DNA of 64,000 bases from Amoebophrya sp. A120 (GCA_905178155.1 CAJINV010000007.1:3986265-4050264); one strand, 5' to 3'. Positions 27,101-38,230 are shown, counted from the stretch's first letter. Notes: a model not told the origin generated them from the sequence alone. A program made the numbers and translations.

Positions 27101-30100
27101 CGAATTCGTAGACGACGAAGACGTTGAGCTAGTCGCAGATACTTCTAGTGCTTTACCTAGCTTGATGCAACAGGAAAAACTAGCACCCACTCAAGAGCTT
27201 CTAACTGGTCGGGCGGCACGAGCGCCGCAAATTGAAGGCCCGACACGAGGACGACCAGCAGACAGAACTGCTCTGCCGGGCCAGGCGACCGTGGCACTGC
27301 TCGAGTTGAACAAGAAAATGAAAGGCTTCAAACTGGACGACAGGAACTCTGACTCACTCGTGGTCTCCGATTTGAAGATACTCCCAGCAGCTGGAGATGA
27401 GCAGGCTCAAGACGACGAAACGTTTACGCAGCTGTTGAAACTCAGCTTCATCTTGTCTCTTCTGGTCGGCTTTCTCATCACCTTCTCCATCTTCTTCACG
27501 TCGTATGGTTTGTTGGAAAAGGAATTTTATTCGAAATTGAAACTCCACGTTCTGCTTTCCGGGATTACTCACATGCAGTCTATGCAATACAAATTTCCTG
27601 TACACGTAGAAAATGCAATACGATCGCGAATTTAAGCTAGAGCAACATTATGCCGCTACTTGTCATGCTGAATAGACGCGAGTGAATTTTTTATTTTGGC
27701 CTGAGGCACTGTTAGTGGGTGTCCACTGCGTGATGATAATGATGATGATGATGATGATGCAGAAATAGCCGCGCCTGCACGTTGTGTGCAGAAAATTTCT
27801 TGTGGAGACAGTATTGGTTTGGCGTCTGGATTTGGGACTGGTTGTTTGCGCTTTCCTCCGGTGTCTGCTGGCTGGTGGTGGTGGGATTGTTTGTGTTCGG
27901 AAAGACCACGAGGAATGCAGGGGCTGGTGGACATCATGCGGCAGAAGATAACACAACGGGAGAAGGTACCAGCAGTGGAACAAATCTTCTGTACTACGCG
28001 TTCGCACTGACACTCCTCCTCCATTTCGCCATCACTGCGGCGCTATTTCAGGTATACTTCTTCTCCCATTGCAAAAATGAGCTGTGGCCGCGGATGTTAG
28101 CGCGCTGGTTAAAGAGCGCACAAAACACGAAGCCGTCTGCCGTTCCTTGCAAGAACAAGAATTATGGTGCGGCTCTGCAGAACAAGAACAACGATTTAGC
28201 TCTAGCAGGAGACGTCCACCGGGGCGGCCCCGGTAACTACAGTTTTCGACCACCGCGCCCCCCCCTGGCGCTCGTCCTGGCGGATGACCCCGGCGGCCTC
28301 GGCTCGACAAATTTCATCGGCACGAATAGCAACGGAAACAGCGCTATCCTGTGCAAAAGTAAGTATCGTACTCGTACTAATTGCAATTATGCTTGTTCTT
28401 GACAAATCTTGTCCTGAAGGTCAAACAGCATGAACAATTCCATTTGCCATTCTGAAGTACTTAATTTGTAATGCAATTACCACTAGTACGATGCTTTTGC
28501 AATTCATAAGCGCCAGTTCCTCCGTCATTCGCTGCTCCTGTCCGTCCGTCACCTTCGCCATCCTGTTGGTTTCTAACCTGCTCCTCAGTGTGCTGTTTGC
28601 GTCAAGGGAGTTAGTGAGCAGTAGGGTAGTGGTGCAGGATTTTCTGGACAAGGTAGTTGTGGAGGAGCTGCACGAAGGTCATGACGACCCGCGAGGAGGA
28701 AGCGACGGAGATGGTACTGACCACGGGTCTTACTCGTTTTACGAAGGAATTCTTGCTCAACATCCTCTCGACGAAGCCGAAGATCCTGAGGCACATCAGC
28801 AGCTATCCCCAGAAGTGCCACTGTCGCAATCATCTCATTTGAATAAAATCACGCACCAGCTCGGCGAGGCTCTGTCTCGTGCGAGCAACCTTTTTTTTGC
28901 TGGCTACACCTTCGAACCGCACAACTCGGCCACAGGACCGACGACAACTGCGTTCGTTGATCGCTCCGACGCTTCTGTCGGCGTCTTTCAAGCGGACGCT
29001 ACATCTTCTTCTTCATCTTCATCACCCGAGGAGGAAATAAAAGCGAGAATCATCGACTACGTGGACCGAGCTAGTCAACGCCCGTCCTTGCCAATGGGGA
29101 TTGTTTTCCCGGGAATGGCTTTTCTTTCCGCTGTTGGGAAAGTGTTTTTGCGGAAAATTGTGTTCGAAGACTTCGTCTGGACGGGGCACAAGCACAACGA
29201 TAACGGAGATGGAAATAAACGGAAGACACGGGGGAATAAGAATGAAGCGCTCTCTAGTACCACGCAAGAACAGCTCTCGCGCAATCTATTGCCGGAGCAC
29301 GTCGATCCAAGTGTAGTCCCAGGTTCGCACTTTCTACCAAGTTTGGTGTTTACGAATCGCTTTTCCCGTTGCGAATTGACCGCAAGCGAGGAAAGTAGAC
29401 CCAGTAACGAAATTCAAAATGACGATCACGGTCAGGAGACTACCTCCAGCGGCCCGCCCGGCGCAGCAGCTACAACCCGACCTTGGCCGTTATTCTCCTA
29501 CTTTTGGTATGGCGCAGACTCTACAGAACTTTCTCCAACCCCCAGGCACGTGATTCAATACAGGGTTCCCTGCGCTTTCCGGGATCCAGCGGAGCTCTTC
29601 GCCAGTATTTACCTTAAGACTGGTATGGCTGCCGTGAAGATGTTGAAGAAAGGAGCAGCAAAACTTGCCGACGACCTCACAGGCAGGGTGGTACAAGGAG
29701 CGAAAGCCGCCACGGAGATGAGCAAAGTCGTTCGGTCAGGAGGTGCTAGTGGTCCTTCCCCGTCTACTTCATCTGTGGCCAACATGGACGCCAGCAAGAG
29801 CTTTCTCGAAAAGCGGGCACAAATTGGCGCGCGGCTTTTCGGTGATGACACTGTGGGAGCAGATGAAGAAGATCATGCGACTATTAAAAGTGATTCGGGT
29901 AATATTATCCCGGCCCTTGACGACCGTGATGAACAAGCTGCAACACCCTCTTCTTTTTTGGCAGAGAGCGAGTCAAGAACATCTACTCCTTTAAAGAGCG
30001 GCGTTGACCAGCCAGAACAAGTCCAACAGCAACTACTGCAGAATGGTCGTATTGGGGGACAGGTTGGAGGGAACTTCCTGGCGAAAGTACTAGCTGCGGG

Positions 30101-33100
30101 TCAGGACAAGAACTCCTCCGTGTTGATGCAAGAGGGAGCCAGCCGCGGTCTGACCCGAGGACGAGGCAGCTCAAGAATCGACGCTGCCGAACTAGAAGCA
30201 GCCAGAAACCTGCACGCAGCGGTCGTCGGCGATTACTTCTTTCGATCCTTGACTATTGGAACTGAACTCATCCAGTTGCTACTGTCCTTCGTTTTGTACA
30301 CCTCGCTTTTGATTGTAACTACGCTGTTCACCAGCGTGGTCGTACGGGACCGGCAGAAGTCATCGAGTGGCACAGCCGCGATTGCAGGAACTACAGCTAC
30401 TGCGTTGATGATTACAGCGGATGACGAAAATCAATCCGGTACAAAATATGGGATGAAGAATCAACAACTGCAAGGAACTACGTATGGTCAACAGAACTAC
30501 GCGATGAATACGACAACCGTCTTTCAAGGCATCAAAGCGCGCATCTCGCAGGCGCTGAGCGGGAGGACTTTTACTTGTCGGAACACGTCCTCTTCGTCTT
30601 CGGGTGGAGGGGTGGACCGTCGGCGGAAGATGATGAAGAAACGAGGAATGCTTGCTGGCCCCGGAATAAGTACAAGAACCAATGATCGCTCCAGTCTGGC
30701 GTCAAGTCATCATGCGTGTAAGGCTAGAACCATGGACAACAAAGACAAAACGACCTTGTTTCCGCCCGCGATAACAACCTCGGTTGCCGGTGTCGTAAGT
30801 AAACGCAGCAAGCAGAGCAACAGTACGCCACGGAATGAGGAGGATCACGACGATGACGACTTTCCCGAAGCCGCGGACCTGAGCGAAAGCGACCACGGGG
30901 AGTACAACGCTCAACTTCTGGACGACGAGGAGGAAGAAGATGACTTCAGAATGATGAAAATGAATACTGCACTGGATCATGACATCAACAAGGCGTCTCT
31001 CCAGCACAAGTCTCTCCTCCTCGCGGACACCCTGAGACACGACCAGATTGACAGTGAGTTTGGCCTCCGGAAGATGGGCCTGCTCCCCGCGGGACAAGGC
31101 GACATGATGAACAAGACAGCTGCACATAACTATCCAGCCCGACCACCGGCCACCGCCGGAGGCTCCGTTCGTCGGCCTTCTAGCTACTATGCATTGCAAA
31201 ATTTATTGTCATTAATGGGTAGCACTAGTAGTAATTGCAAGATTTTTGCATGTTGACAGATCTGCCTTCTTTACCTTAGAGAACAAAGTAGTTTGTAGCT
31301 ATGCAATTTGCGCGTGCGCTAAAAATGCTACATACATTTGCACAAATGCATAGCTACCATGGGTCCACGGTTTCCTCTTTCCGCATTCTGGATTCGGAGT
31401 TGCAGGCGGACGCCGGGGTGCTGCGCGAGGTGGCTCGCGTCAGAAAGATGAACGACTTGGTTTTGAAGGAATCCCAGGTCTTGTTCCTGAAAAACGTGAC
31501 GAAACAGTATCCGACCATGGAAAAGCCCGCCGTTTCGAATCTGCACTTTGCGGTCTGCGGCACGACCGGCGATCATCTACTCTCAGGACGAGCTCCTGCA
31601 GGACCAGGGAACAAGACTAGTACACAGCAGAACTTATTTAACACCAACATCAATGCCAAGCACCTTCCGTTCCATCTCCGCCGGTCCCCGACGCTCGCCG
31701 ATGGTGCGGGGGTGTTTGGCTTGCTGGGCCGCAACGGCGCGGGGAAAACCACCCTGTTTAAATTGATCTTGCAACTGGAGAACGCGGACTACGGAGAAAT
31801 TTTCGTGCTCGGCCATAACAACAGCATTGCGGCGAGCAGGAATAAAAGCAAAAACTGCTGCTCGCCGCCACCGTACGAAAAGATCGGCTACTGCCCGCAG
31901 TTTGACGAGTCTTTTCTACCGCAGCTTACCGTGTTTGAAAACCTCCGCTTTTACGGTCAACTGAAACTCAAAGAGAATATGGAAGCGTCAGGTTTGAAAT
32001 CGTCAACGTTGAATATAATTTGTAATGCATAAAATGCGACACAAAAAGTGCCTCCATTGCAGAGGACCCAAGGGAGGCAGATCATAGTCCTGGTAAGGGT
32101 CAATGTCAAAAGTTGGACTGCTAACTAGCATGACAGAAGGCAGCTCCTTTGCCCTAAACCGCGTGACAGACTCGCTTCCACGACCGGGAAAATTTGCCAT
32201 GCACCGACTACAAACTGTGGGTCTAACTGGTATCCGTTTTATGCATGACAAACTATTTCAACTTTGACGATTTCAAACCTGACACATCCAGAGAGAACTT
32301 CTCGAACCTGAAAGTGAACAACCTGATCGCCAAACTTCATCTGCAGCAGTACGCGAACAAGAAAGCCGGGCACTTGTCCGCGGGCGTGCAGCGGAAGGTG
32401 TGCTTCGCGATTTCGCTCATCGCATATGACAGTGCAGCACAACTGCCCCTCCCCCTGATTTGTCATGCAAAATACTCAATCCACCCTTTGTCTCTTGGCA
32501 CTGTTTGCGTGACAAGTTCTGGTAGCCCAAATAGCACTACACGCCAGTGCAAATTTGTCGTGTATTAAAACCGGCACTCTTGCTGATGCTTGTATTGCCG
32601 TTCATGCTATACAAATTAGGGGGAGGGGGAGTACGTAGTTGTGCACTGTCATATCGCAAACCCCCAGATTCTTCTGCTCGACGAGCCCGGCGTGGGATAC
32701 CCCGAGCAAAAATATCCCCACGCCAGAGTTGATTGTCATGCAGATTTGCTATTCCAGGGAGAGGGACACTAGTTGTAATATATGCGCAAGAAGCGCATCA
32801 CCATATAAAAGCAGCGTCTCCAGGTCCAGTCGTCTTCTGCAATTTGTGATGCTGTAAACAGGATAAGGAGCAGACGGCTTTATTGTGATCGACGGCTGTC
32901 CTTGCTAATTAGAAACTGCCCTACAATACGTACAGAGAGGAACTGCTTGGCATGCGTGACTCCCAAAAGAAACTTCTGCATTTGTGTTGCTAAGTTCCCA
33001 ACTTGACTCTGGGGTGGGGACCACGTTTTCGCTCCGGATATGGAAATCGATTTGTTTTCCAAGCAGAAGATGTGGGACGCGGTCAAAGACTGGGCCACTA

Positions 33101-34314
33101 GTCCCCTGGCCGTCGAAAACAAGAACGTCGAAAACATCAATAAGATCGGGGACAAGCTGTGTTTGGTTTCGACCAACAACATGGAGGAGACCAACAACCT
33201 CTGTTCCCAAGTGGCCATCCAAGTGCAGGGGCAATGGAAGTGTCTGGGCGGACTGAAGGAGTTCGAATCCAAGTATGGAGGAGGGTATCAGGTCATCTGC
33301 GACTTTCGCACGCCGGTCGTTTTGCCGAGTGACGCTACTTGTAATGATGGCGCAGTTGCTGCTCCTTCGAGCACAAAAAATACCACACCAGCAGCTTTGA
33401 AAAACAAAACTGAAGGACCTGCACCAGGATTATTGTGCGAGGTGGAACGAGAGCAGTCTACTTCCGCGGCTGTTGCGATCAATATTCCTGGCGACCGTGG
33501 TGGTGTGGAAGCTGATCTTCAAGGTGGCGAAGGCAATACTTCCGAAACCGAAGACGTTTTTCCCACGACAAATTATGCCGGCATGATGGGCGTGGTGAAC
33601 AAGACAAACACGATATCCACAGTAAATGTCGCTCCGCACACGTACTTACGATAAAATGCATCACAAATTTCCCCTTTTTAGAGCATGCCACTTGATGTCG
33701 TGCTGACTAGGACGGAATGCAAGCTTTGTCATGCAGAAACCGCACATAAGCTACACCGTGCGCAGGCAATTTACTGTGGATACACGACAACTTTCGAGTT
33801 CAAGCGTGGTCAGACAACGAACCTTGATGAAGAGTTGCTCCCGTACGACGTCGCAACTAGCAGCAACGCTGGAAGGACTACAAGTGCAAATATGTCTCTC
33901 CTGGGGGACAACCAACACAAGTCCGATGAGATGATGTCGAACAAAGGCGATAGTAACGTTTTGAAGAAAAACAAAAACTTGTTCCAAAATAAAAGCAACA
34001 ACGCCGCAGTATTAACAACTGCAAAAGAGTCGACGAGTAAACGTAAGATTCGCAAGCTCCGCGCGCTGCAGCAGCAGTTGTTGCTGGACATCGAAGAGGA
34101 GCTCGGTTGCGAGTATGAGGTGATGGAAACGAAAGGAACCCAAGTGGTACTCCGATTCCCGACGATCACAGAAGAGTCACCGCTCCAGCTGGTCCGCGCG
34201 CTTCTGGAATTTTTCGAGAAGCAAGAAAGGGAAAACGTGCTGGAGCAGTTTTCCTTCTCGAAAATGCAACTGAAGCACGTTTTCAACAAGTTTGCGGGGG
34301 AGGTGGAGATTTAG
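15120..34314 (+). CDS. ABCA-type full-size ABC transporter, about 5,248 aa, 16 exons
   Basis: Exons: 15120-15211, 15453-18291, 18581-20167, 20282-21178, 21302-21650, 21813-22098, 22371-24950, 25219-25904, 26236-27580, 27814-28344, 28514-31187, 31358-31977, 32298-32424, 32659-32697, 33046-33613, 33788-34314 (TAG); total 15,747 nt, divisible by three. An in-frame stop upstream supports ATG 15120. Residues (approx.): TM1 48-74; HERNLGLKETLK near 750 (the ABCA KET motif); further TMs; NBD1 Walker A GHNGAGKST near 1450, signature LSPGNQ, Walker B VILDEPTSGVDP, switch His in TTH; regulatory-type GDVFLKI near 2060; TMD2 starting near 2355 with a very long extracellular loop; NBD2 Walker A GRNGAGKTT near 4745, signature LSAGVQ, Walker B LLLDEP. 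The NBD2 switch His is Asn (STNNMEE). The family moves lipids or other amphipaths across membranes; the substrate here is unknown. Confidence 0.93.
15212..15447. mobile_element. Introner element B1 (TATGGYGTTCTCAAACG family)
   Basis: Exact direct repeat ACACA (15207-15211 and 15448-15452). About 38-bp inverted ends, TATGGCGTTCTCAAACGTTA against the complement of the right end. TTTGTCATGC and GCATGACAAA lie inside. Removal joins the initiator exon to the ABCA N-terminus in frame. Confidence 0.93.
18292..18575. mobile_element. Introner element B2 (GTCAGGTTTGAAATC family)
   Basis: Exact direct repeat ATCGA (18287-18291 and 18576-18580). Inverted ends TATGGAAGTGTCAGGTTTGA / complement of CTGACACTCCCATA, extending through CGACAAAGTTGAAATAA. 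Frame preserved. Confidence 0.92.
20168..20276. mobile_element. Introner element B3, 109-bp hairpin
   Basis: Exact direct repeat TGAAA (20163-20167 and 20277-20281). Ends form a perfect inverted repeat of about 31 bp (TATTCCCTGAAAATTAACCA...). Each arm is followed by TTTGTCATGCAAAA. Removal restores the NBD1 Q-loop region, LTVK|EHLLFY. Confidence 0.96.
21179..21296. mobile_element. Introner element B4 (B3-like)
   Basis: Inverted ends TATCCAGGAAAAAACACTCA / complement of GGGGTGTTTTTCCTGGATA. Internal ATTTGTCATGCAAA. No clear flanking repeat (CGGGC against GTACG). Frame is preserved if one 5-bp flank is removed. Confidence 0.85.
21651..21807. mobile_element. Introner element B5
   Basis: Exact direct repeat GAAAA (21646-21650 and 21808-21812). 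Ends TATCCATAAAAAAACAC / complement of GCTTTTTTTTCTGGATA. Frame preserved. Confidence 0.88.
22099..22365. mobile_element. Introner element B6 (TATGAnAGTGCAnAACT family)
   Basis: Flanks CAACA (22094-22098) and CAGCA (22366-22370). Starts TATGAAAACACGCAACTTG; right end GTTGTGCACTCTCATA. Removal leads into the GDVFLKI segment in frame. Confidence 0.85.
24951..25213. mobile_element. Introner element B7 (TATGAnAGTGCAnAACT family)
   Basis: Flanks GAGGA (24946-24950) and GCGGA (25214-25218). Starts TATGAAAGTGCATAACTGAC; right end GTTGTGTGCACCCTGATA. CATTTGTCATGCAAAAC inside. Frame preserved. Confidence 0.85.
25905..26230. mobile_element. Introner element B8 (TCTGGGTC family)
   Basis: Flanks GAACG (25900-25904) and GAACA (26231-26235). 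Left arm TATGCATTGCAAATATATCT followed by GGGTC; right arm CTGACCCAGACATATTTTCA. An internal 20-bp tandem duplication (TTTGTGATGAATGTCGATG) lies at about 25980-26020. Frame preserved. Confidence 0.82.
27581..27808. mobile_element. Introner element B9, with GAT microsatellite
   Basis: Flanks CAGTC (27576-27580) and CAGTA (27809-27813). Starts TATGCAATACAAATTTCC; the right arm is a diverged complement ending GGAGA (terminal TA decayed). Contains a (GAT)n tract near 27732-27760. The join reads HMQ-Y/S-WFG in frame, next to a TM segment. Confidence 0.7.
28345..28508. mobile_element. Introner element B10 (GCAAAAGTATCG family)
   Basis: Exact direct repeat AGCGC (28340-28344 and 28509-28513). Starts TATCCTGTGCAAAAGTAAGT; right end GTACGATGCTTTTGCAATTC followed by ATA. 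Frame preserved. Confidence 0.92.
31188..31352. mobile_element. Introner element B11
   Basis: Exact direct repeat GCTAC (31183-31187 and 31353-31357). Starts TATGCATTGCAAAATTTATT; ends CATTTGCACAAATGCATA. A nested inverted copy GTAGCTATGCAATTTG at about 31295-31310 makes a compact hairpin with the right end. Frame preserved. Confidence 0.9.
31978..32292. mobile_element. Introner element B12 (GTCAGGTTTGAAATC family)
   Basis: Exact direct repeat GAGAA (31973-31977 and 32293-32297). Starts TATGGAAGCGTCAGGTTTGA; right arm CGATTTCAAACCTGACACAT, ending CCAGA (terminal TA decayed). Removal joins KLKEN|FSNLK within NBD2 in frame. Confidence 0.9.
32425..32653. mobile_element. Introner element B13 (TATGACAGTGCA family)
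   Basis: Exact direct repeat TCGCA (32420-32424 and 32654-32658). Ends TATGACAGTGCAGCACAACT / AGTTGTGCACTGTCATA. Removal joins SLIA to NPQILLLDEP, the expected link from signature to Walker B. Confidence 0.95.
32698..33040. mobile_element. Introner element B14
   Basis: Flanks TGGGA (32693-32697) and TGGAA (33041-33045). Starts TACCCCGAGCAAAAATATCC; right end GTTTTCGCTCCGGATA. Removal reads DEPGVG|IDLFSKQKMWD, matching the family's extended Walker B/D-loop. Confidence 0.88.
33614..33782. mobile_element. Introner element B15
   Basis: Exact direct repeat CACGA (33609-33613 and 33783-33787). Ends TATCCACAGTAAATGTCGC / complement of GCAATTTACTGTGGATA. Frame preserved (ACG A|CA ACT). Confidence 0.93.
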
Positions 34315-35892
34315 GGGTGGGAGCAGGAGGGGTAGTTTATTTTGCGATTTTAATATGATGAAGATGCAACTATCTCAGTATGCGACGTTGATGAGATAGT
34401 AAGTACTACATCACCAAAATACTTATGGCCAATGGAGGCCCACCTTGATTCCGCGTCTTTCGCCGGATCATAATGCGCAGTGGTCGTGTTTCACAAATAG
34501 CCCGTCACTGCAGCAGCATGCGCGCTGGCTATGAGTTACTTAGGGCTTTTGGAGGTTTCTCTGCATGTTGAAGGAATGCGTTGGTTCGTAGAGAGTGCCA
34601 TGGCTGGTGCTACGTCGCGATGAGAGTGACGCACCCGCAGCTGGGTGCTTTATACAGAGTACCAGTGTTAAGTGTAGTCATCCCTCTCGAACAATTTTCT
34701 ACGTTTTTCTCTTTTTTGTTTTGTCTTTCGACTGATGCGCCCTGTATCGTGATTTTTCTGAACTGATCATTTTGTAAAGTAAGTACTTATTTTTGGTTCT
34801 GTCCTTCTCCTTTCTCATCTTGCTATGTATCCAATTTTGAAAATACAGTCGGTCGTCTGCAAAATGAAGTACAGTGCGTACGATGGATTACAGCATCACA
34901 ATAACGAACAGCCTGCTTTATTTCTTCTAGAAAAAAAAAACTCGCGGACTCCTTCAAATGCACTGAAAAAATTTTTTTCGTAGTGTGTTTATGATATGTC
35001 TGCAAAACTTCCTGTTTCCTGCTTGTGAAAATGAAAGGATCATGGCCCCGGAAAGAGGACCCCAGTTTGGTTGAAGTCTGTCAGACAACCAAGGGAGTTG
35101 CCGACGTGCTTCGTGTTTTTTGAAAGGCACGGTTTAGGTACCTATGTCAGGCGTCGAAAATGTCTACCACAAAAGTCAGTATGCAGTACTTCGTGCAGTA
35201 ACTTGGTTTTCCGTATCGTCATTTTGTCGCTCGTTATACTTTGTCCGGGGTCTGTACGTAGTGGATTTGTGTTTGCCCGCTGTCGGTGTCAACAGATGCT
35301 CGGTTTTCAGCACTTTCTGTCGTTTATTTCAGCATGAAGGGTCGCTCCGGAGTTCATCTTGCTGGACTAACAAATAGCGAACCAGTCGGTGGGTGATTCT
35401 TTGTCAATGCCAAAGTAGAACACCGCGCAAAAATGGCATTCCCCTTTTCTATGGATTTCGGGATCGGAAAAGTAAAGAAAAAATGAAAAATTCTATGTTT
35501 ACTTTTATTCTGCGATGTAAACGACCACTATTAACGAGTACGGTGCTCGTGCCTCTTGATCCGATAGAGGTCGCTCTTTTCGATGTTGATGGGTCGTCCT
35601 TCGATATGACCCTGTGTATCCCGAGCAGGGCATTTTTCGTTCCTGTAGACTGCGGCAAAAACTTCCAATAGGTAGACCAGAAGGGCAACCAAAAGTGGTC
35701 CGCTTGCTCGCCACAATCGCAGATCGCGTTGCAGTGTTTTAGTTTTTTGAAAGAAATAAACAACTAACACCTTGTCAGAAGCGACGAACCGCACCTTTCA
35801 GTTTTTATTTGAAATTACTCTGGAACAAAGAAAAGGTAAAGGGCGGAACCAAGGGAAAACATAAAACAAGTCTGAGTAAACCAATCGATCCC
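34315..35892. other. Intergenic stretch, no gene recognised
   Basis: Follows the ABC stop. AT-rich with short unsupported frames on both strands; I see no repeat family or splice-consistent exon chain here. Confidence 0.5.
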
Positions 35893-36831
35893 ATGTCGCG
35901 GTCTGAGTCCGCGCAAGCGCAGCTGCTGATTCAGAAATGCGCAGGCGGCAACTTTTTTCCAAGTAGGGTATGGTGGAAGGGGCCCGGGGATCTTCAAAGA
36001 CCAACAGCCGAGCCGGACGAGTAAGTGCATTTGCTTTTTGCAAAATATTAAAGAGTTGCAAGCCCAACAAGCGCAAGCCAGTGTCGGCGTGTCTGTACAA
36101 CGAGTACATCAAGAACGCCAGCGCGCATTAGTTGCATGTCCTCCTCGGGGAAAAAAAGCAAACACAAGCAGGCACAAAGTAAATGAATGTAGTGAAAATC
36201 AAAATAAATTATCAGGTACGACATCAATAGAAGAGTGGACGCAGCAGCATGGAGAGACAAAGGCAGAGGCTTGCTCTTTGGGCCGGATCAGAAAACAAGG
36301 ACAAATCCGTATTGCTAAGTGCTTTTTGTAACTTTCAAAAAATGCAAAAGTGATGCATGATAATTTTATTGTGCGAGAGCAAGTAGACAGCATTATTTAA
36401 GTATACTGTCGCTTGAAAGTTGACCAAACTTCATCGAGGTACCCCATTTGGAGTCACACAATCGTAAAAAAGCAGCCAAGACTAAACGCAGGAAAGGCAC
36501 CACCACATGAGAAGGTATGTGGGATTAATTGCGTGCGTTGCCTTTTCTTTCATGGTCTTTCTTGATGAATGTCCTCTTGTGGACGAAAAATTTATTCAGA
36601 CTTTGTCCCCGATTCGACATACACGAAAAAATCAAAACCGAATTATCCCAGACCCAACCGGACCACTATGACGTGCGACACAAAGACACCATGCTGAACA
36701 AGGCAAAGTCGGCCCGGGCCTTTCCAAGGCAAAATCACGTCCAGGATCTGAAGCGGTACGTGAAGTCACAGACGGTAAACCGTGCATTTAACCGAGACTT
36801 TACCCGGTCCGGGAGCTGCCTCGCGTTCTAG
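35893..36831 (+). CDS. Small hypothetical protein with GT-AG introns
   Basis: ATG 35893 (MSRSESAQAQ...). First exon 35893-36020 ends at a GTAAGT donor. A last exon from 36600 (after TTATTCAG) runs to TAG 36829-36831, and its frame matches a direct join (GA|A CTT). It is basic and rich in Asn, Arg and Lys. Two optional middle exons (36054-36178 and 36216 on) also have plausible acceptors and donors, but they do not all chain in frame to the last exon, so the exon set is unresolved; a variant ending near 36330 is possible. No domain recognised. No introner element is present. Confidence 0.45.
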
Positions 36832-37090
36832 GGAGCAGCTGTCCGGGGTTACTAACTTGCAGCTCCTTATTGAAGCGCTATATTTCCTATACATTTACCC
36901 CTACTTCTAACTTCAGAACAAACGTTACACCTTGTTATGCTTAAGAAAAAGAATACTGTCATCATGATCTTGACCATCACCACGAATATATCAAAGTGAC
37001 TGCGACGGGCAGCGTGAGTGTCGTGATGAAAGAATGTCATGTACCTCTATTAACTCCATCGCGCAAGGCATATTTATGCTGACATTGAGC
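36832..37090. other. Short intergenic spacer
   Basis: No gene or element seen between the small gene and the composite repeat. Confidence 0.5.
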
Positions 37091-38230
37091 TACAAGGCCG
37101 CAACTTATGTCGCGCAGTGGGGGGGTGAACGAGTGGACGGGGGGGAAAGAAAAACGCCAGAGGGGCAAGGGAAAAAATTTTTGATGCAGGGCGGGGCCAG
37201 GCATCTGCGCCGCGTCTTGCTGAAAGAACGAAGGCGGAGCGCCATGGCGCTCGTGGTTCCCGTCGTCGTGCGAGCGCGAGGGCCCCGCCCGCACTGGGCG
37301 CGCGTTTGCGTGGCGGCAAGCCTTAGGCCCAAGCAACAACGCAAAGCGCGGCAGCGGGCGGCCGCCAGTGGACGGGGGAACAGGCCGCGCCATGCGAGGC
37401 GCTGGCGGCAGCGTGACGCCCCGCCCGCGCGTTTGCGGTGTGGCCCGTTCGCGCCGCCTGCCTGTGTGCCCCGCCCCTGTGCGCCTTGGTGCCCCCCCCG
37501 CCCTTCTTCCGCGCGCAGCCTTGCAGAACGAGGGCGCGTTGGGGCCCCTGCCGCGCGCGTGGATGGAGGACGGGCGCCGGGGCGGGGCGCTCATTGCCCT
37601 CCAGGCGCAGGGGCCCACCACCCTCCCCCAGCACCCCCGGACAACAACGGCGCCCCCCGTGTTAGCCCGCAGGCAATCTGTTGCGCCCCCGCCTGCTTCC
37701 CTCGCGCGCACCCTCCAAGACAGAGACGGCGGATGGTGGCGCCCTCTGCCGGCCTCTTCGTGAACAGAGGGAGGGCGCCGGGGAAGGGTGGTGGGCAGCT
37801 GCTCGCCTGCAAGCCTGGCGCTGGGGCGCGACTCCCCCCTCGCGAACAGAGGGAGGGCGCCGGGGGAGGGTGGTGGGCAGCTGCTCGCCTGGTGCTTGGC
37901 CGCCGGTGGCGTTCCCCACACGGCGGCAGACGCCTTTTCAGTTCAATCATTTCCAGCTGGAAATCCAGCTGGAAACATTTGGAAAAGGCACCTGCAACGC
38001 ATTTCCACCTGGAAACGCAGCTGCAGACGCCTTTTCAATGCATTTCCCACCTGGCCTGTTCAAAGTGTTTCCAGCTGGATTTCCAGCTGAAGAGGCCTGC
38101 TCCATTTCTATCTGGGAATCCAGCTGGAAACACTTTGAGAAGGCATCTGCAGCGCGACTGTTGCTGCAATTTCGGGTGGAGATGCCCAAGGGCATTTCCA
38201 GGGGGGATTTCGGGGCTTTTCGCTTTTTTG

